Source of the DNA: Phycisphaerae bacterium
GTDB lineage: Bacteria > Planctomycetota > Phycisphaerae > UBA1845 > UTPLA1
Reading direction: 5' to 3'
DNA: 7,112 nucleotides
Assembly (NCBI GenBank): GCA_016935885.1
Contig: JAFGQA010000477.1
Location: 1-7,112 of the forward strand
Part shown: piece after piece, positions 6,101 to 7,112 of the stretch
Position numbering within the stretch: the stretch's first letter is position 1
Layout of the letters: every line of letters starts with the position of its first letter
Notes under the pieces: model-generated
Seen by the model: only the letters and a program-made list of their open reading frames with translations
Databases searched by the model: none
What the model was told of the DNA's origin: nothing
Program-made: the position numbers and the translations under genes

Positions 6101-7112
6101 TGCCGCCCGCAACCTGTGACGACACGCCGGAGTTCTACATCAGCGCCGAGGGCAACCTCGGTTCGACCGTCTACAGTCCTGCCGATGCACCGAGCACGGT
6201 TTACAGCGCCATAGTCGGTGCGCTCGCGACCATCCTCGATGACAACTTCGAGACCGACCAAGGCTGGGTTGCCGAGAACCTCGGGGCCGACAGCGGCGAT
6301 TGGCAGCGGGGTGTGCCCGTCAATGACCCCGGTTGGAGCTATGACCCGGCCTCCGACTCCGATGGCAGCGGGCAGTGCTTCCTGACCCAGAACGAGACCG
6401 GCAACACCGACATCGATGACGGTGCGGTCCGACTCACGTCGCCGACGATCGACATGTCCGGCGGCGGGATCACCATTAGCTACGATTACTACCTCTACCT
6501 CACCAATGACGACGGAACCGACCGGCTGTTGGTGGAAATCAACAACGATGGCGGCACAGGCTCCTGGACCGAGATCGCCAGACACGACACGAATGGCGGG
6601 CTGAGTTGGAGAAGCCACACGATCGACCAGGGTGACTTGGATGCGGCCGGCGTAACGCTCACCGCCAACATGCAGATCCGCTTCACCGCCAACGACGACG
6701 ACACGCAGAGTATCGTCGAGGGTGGGATCGATGCGTTTCTCATCACGGGCTTCCAGTGTCTGCCCTCGGACGGCGCCTGCTGTTTTGCTGACGGGAGTTG
6801 TTCCGTCGAGACTGCGGCAGACTGTGCCACAGCGGGCGGAACCTATCAGGGCAACGGCACGTCTTGCACACCGAACCCGTGTCCCGTGCTGCCCGGTGCG
6901 TGCTGCCTGCCTGACGGGAACTGCCAAGACGTTGCAGACGAGGCTGCGTGCGACCTGCTCGGCGGCGCATTCGAAGGTCACGGCACGGACTGCGCGACAA
7001 CGAACTGTCCAGTGCTGCCCGGTGCGTGCTGCCTGCCTGACGGGAGTTGCCATGACGTTGCAGACGAGGCTGCGTGCGACATACTCGGCGGCGCGTTCGA
7101 AGGTCACGGCAC
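3169..7112 (+). CDS. Secreted modular gingipain-like (C25) cysteine peptidase, 3' end beyond window
   Basis: The frame is open from ATG 3169 to the window edge (1314 codons, no stop). AAAGGAG (3156-3162) ends 6 nt before it; the next codon, ATG 3172, is an alternative start. Residues 1-33 form a signal peptide, with cleavage likely at TLLA|QE. Residues 34-250 resemble a C25 propeptide (GQPMLPSHTLRIALP). The catalytic domain spans about 258-601: YDYVIVT, LLGGDTDTIP (325-334), HLGR (366-369), candidate catalytic His463 in IDHC, candidate Cys502 in LGCWPCAFD, GGGMAFVGNTRYGW, and closing LLGDPELPIW. The 39-residue His-Cys spacing suits the gingipain fold. Then come an Ig-like C25 C-terminal domain (604-694), three B-type repeats (696-910), an Ig-like module (911-1020), a jelly-roll-like module (1023-1197, DDNFETDQGW) and six-Cys repeats from 1202. 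Export and endopeptidase activity are inferred; cleavage specificity is unknown. The C-terminal anchor lies outside the window. Confidence 0.9.
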   Translation, partial: MMTRETKEVLRTGRGWMAAAMIVIVAAATTLLAQENPPLAEPVDDGQVYALRYTATYSVDQLAFGTLHGYDTVRLEHTGCLNQPGQPMLPSHTLRIALPAEMTVTGVRVVATKTVEIAGKYSVFPAQRPRRVSDGGNDTSFIEPDARIYGSTEPYPAELAEFTHQTDLAGQGIALVRLHPVRYTPAEKSLTLYTSIEFELEGVRGYSCGDYLPENTSARGRAAYDRTVADMVVNPDAIELRTSGAAPVPGRGVASGSYDYVIVTTSSWVDDFQPLADWKTKKGTPATIVTTDWIYNSGGYSGTNQQKIRAFVQDAHNTWGAMYFLLGGDTDTIPCDVRTFPSVDPESVPNDTYYADYDADWTCEVHLGRASVRNTSAISTFNNKVFTYEKNPPLSDYAKTIAFFGFDLDDYTDGEDTKIDIDNLYVPSGWTFRSEYDSESGGHKTDVIAYMNQGNHLQNLIDHCNESVMGAGYWNHDTTLSTSDIDALYNGDRQIIFYTLGCWPCAFDYTSCIAEHFVRDSNGGGMAFVGNTRYGWYYQGYDDYLSARFDRYFFRSLFSQGHYILGECFSDHKNDSYENEDVYQYIFTELTLLGDPELPIWTENPLSLAVSHAATLNVGNYTTFPVTVTSGGGPVNTATVCLWKDGDVYEIAQTNSSGVASFGFTPGSAGTMYVTATKHNYLPEESSAEVIAGTTYTLTVNITGSGSVDLDPPGGVYAENTTVELTANANPGWTFDHWENDLSGSDNPDTILMNGNKTVTAVFVEDEYTLTIYVTGNGSVGKNPDQATYNYGDNVQLTANAGTGWHFDHWENDLSGSNNPETITMYGNRTVTAVFVEDQYTLTINITGSGSVTKDPNQATYTYGDDVELTANAGTDWHFDHWEGGLTGSNNPDTITMYSNQTVTAVFVEDQDPLYISFPSGLPEYLTPDVATPFDVQITDGEESYVPGTGTLHYRYDGGTYLTSALTHVSGNIYEATLPPATCDDTPEFYISAEGNLGSTVYSPADAPSTVYSAIVGALATILDDNFETDQGWVAENLGADSGDWQRGVPVNDPGWSYDPASDSDGSGQCFLTQNETGNTDIDDGAVRLTSPTIDMSGGGITISYDYYLYLTNDDGTDRLLVEINNDGGTGSWTEIARHDTNGGLSWRSHTIDQGDLDAAGVTLTANMQIRFTANDDDTQSIVEGGIDAFLITGFQCLPSDGACCFADGSCSVETAADCATAGGTYQGNGTSCTPNPCPVLPGACCLPDGNCQDVADEAACDLLGGAFEGHGTDCATTNCPVLPGACCLPDGSCHDVADEAACDILGGAFEGHG
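5254..5898 (+). repeat. Three tandem 216-bp coding repeats (B-type repeat domains)
   Basis: Copies lie at 5254-5466, 5470-5682 and 5686-5898, each 71 residues plus a one-residue linker, with an exact period of 72 codons. Each begins YTLT(V/I), continues G.GSV...P....Y....V.LTANA, has the signature W.FDHWE..L.GS.NP.TI, and ends TVTAVFVED. This matches the bacterial repeat family called divergent InlB B-repeat, small beta-rich modules of secreted proteins that act as spacers or adhesive units. Copies 2 and 3 are closer to each other (both have KNP/KDP, QATY.YGD and GTxWHFDHWE) than to copy 1. Confidence 0.9.
6772..7112 (+). repeat. Tandem Cys-rich 'GACC' repeats, truncated by the window edge
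   Basis: Unit 1 is 6772-6894 (41 residues), unit 2 is 6895-7020 (42 residues), and unit 3 starts at 7021 and runs off the end. The pattern is GACC..DG.C, then C near residue 18-19, GG.(F/Y).G.GT.C, and C-PVLP at the end. There are six cysteines per complete unit, probably forming three disulfides outside the cell. Over the 92 shared bases, units 2 and 3 differ at 6 positions by my count, so they are a recent duplication, whereas unit 1 is clearly diverged. Similar GACC repeats are known in secreted planctomycete proteins; their function is not established. Confidence 0.85.

Noticed and set aside
5557..7107. A 516-codon open frame on the minus strand
   Set aside because: It is antisense to the modular peptidase gene. 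Its Val/Ala/Gly/Arg/Asp-rich composition is the reverse-complement shadow of a GC-rich coding sequence, with pseudo-repeats mirroring the B-repeats and Cys-rich units. It has no recognisable domain.
6772..7112. CRISPR-like array or non-coding tandem repeat at the 3' end
   Set aside because: The 126-bp period is a multiple of three, the frame is preserved, and six cysteines per unit are conserved, so these are coding repeats without spacers.

Overview
The window reads as a GC-rich bacterial chromosome segment, most likely from a Planctomycetota bacterium and probably an uncultured lineage. The lineage is inferred from three kinds of sequence: a dockerin-like double calcium-loop C-terminus at about 2440-2616, Cys-rich 'GACC..DG.C' repeats at the 3' end, and a 'DDNFETDQGW' beta-sandwich module of the kind found in large secreted planctomycete proteins. 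All recognisable genes lie on the + strand.

Layout. Positions 1-173 are non-coding and hold several compact hairpins, probably the tail of an upstream gene plus a leader. Positions 174-464 encode a 96-residue protein with two membrane segments and a C-terminal CxxC-x10-CxxC zinc-ribbon-like end (GTG start). Positions 582-1379 encode a polytopic DUF554-family membrane protein (TTG start fixed by its ribosome binding site). Positions 1538-2107 encode a nitroreductase-family flavoprotein of 189 residues. Positions about 2163-2616 are a scar. They hold an internal fragment of an IS256/Mutator-type transposase, then a UUCG-capped hairpin, then, in another frame, the C-terminal dockerin-like end of an otherwise missing secreted protein. 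Positions 2617-3168 contain no gene I can support, only inverted repeats and weak promoter candidates.

The main feature starts at 3169 and is still open at the window end, with at least 1314 codons and no stop. It is a secreted, modular, gingipain-like cysteine peptidase (family C25). The order is signal peptide, propeptide-like region, C25 catalytic domain with a candidate His463/Cys502 dyad, Ig-like C-terminal subdomain, three B-type repeats with an exact 216-bp period, a second Ig-like module, a jelly-roll-like module, and a tandem array of six-cysteine repeats of about 42 residues that is cut by the window edge.

Functional relation. The three housekeeping-type genes (zinc-ribbon membrane protein, DUF554, nitroreductase) are co-oriented but separated by 117 and 158 bp, so an operon is possible but not shown. 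The peptidase appears to be an independent transcription unit. I do not see a new multi-gene system here. The most interesting object is the modular C25-like peptidase and its recently duplicated Cys-rich tail, followed by the transposase/dockerin scar just upstream.
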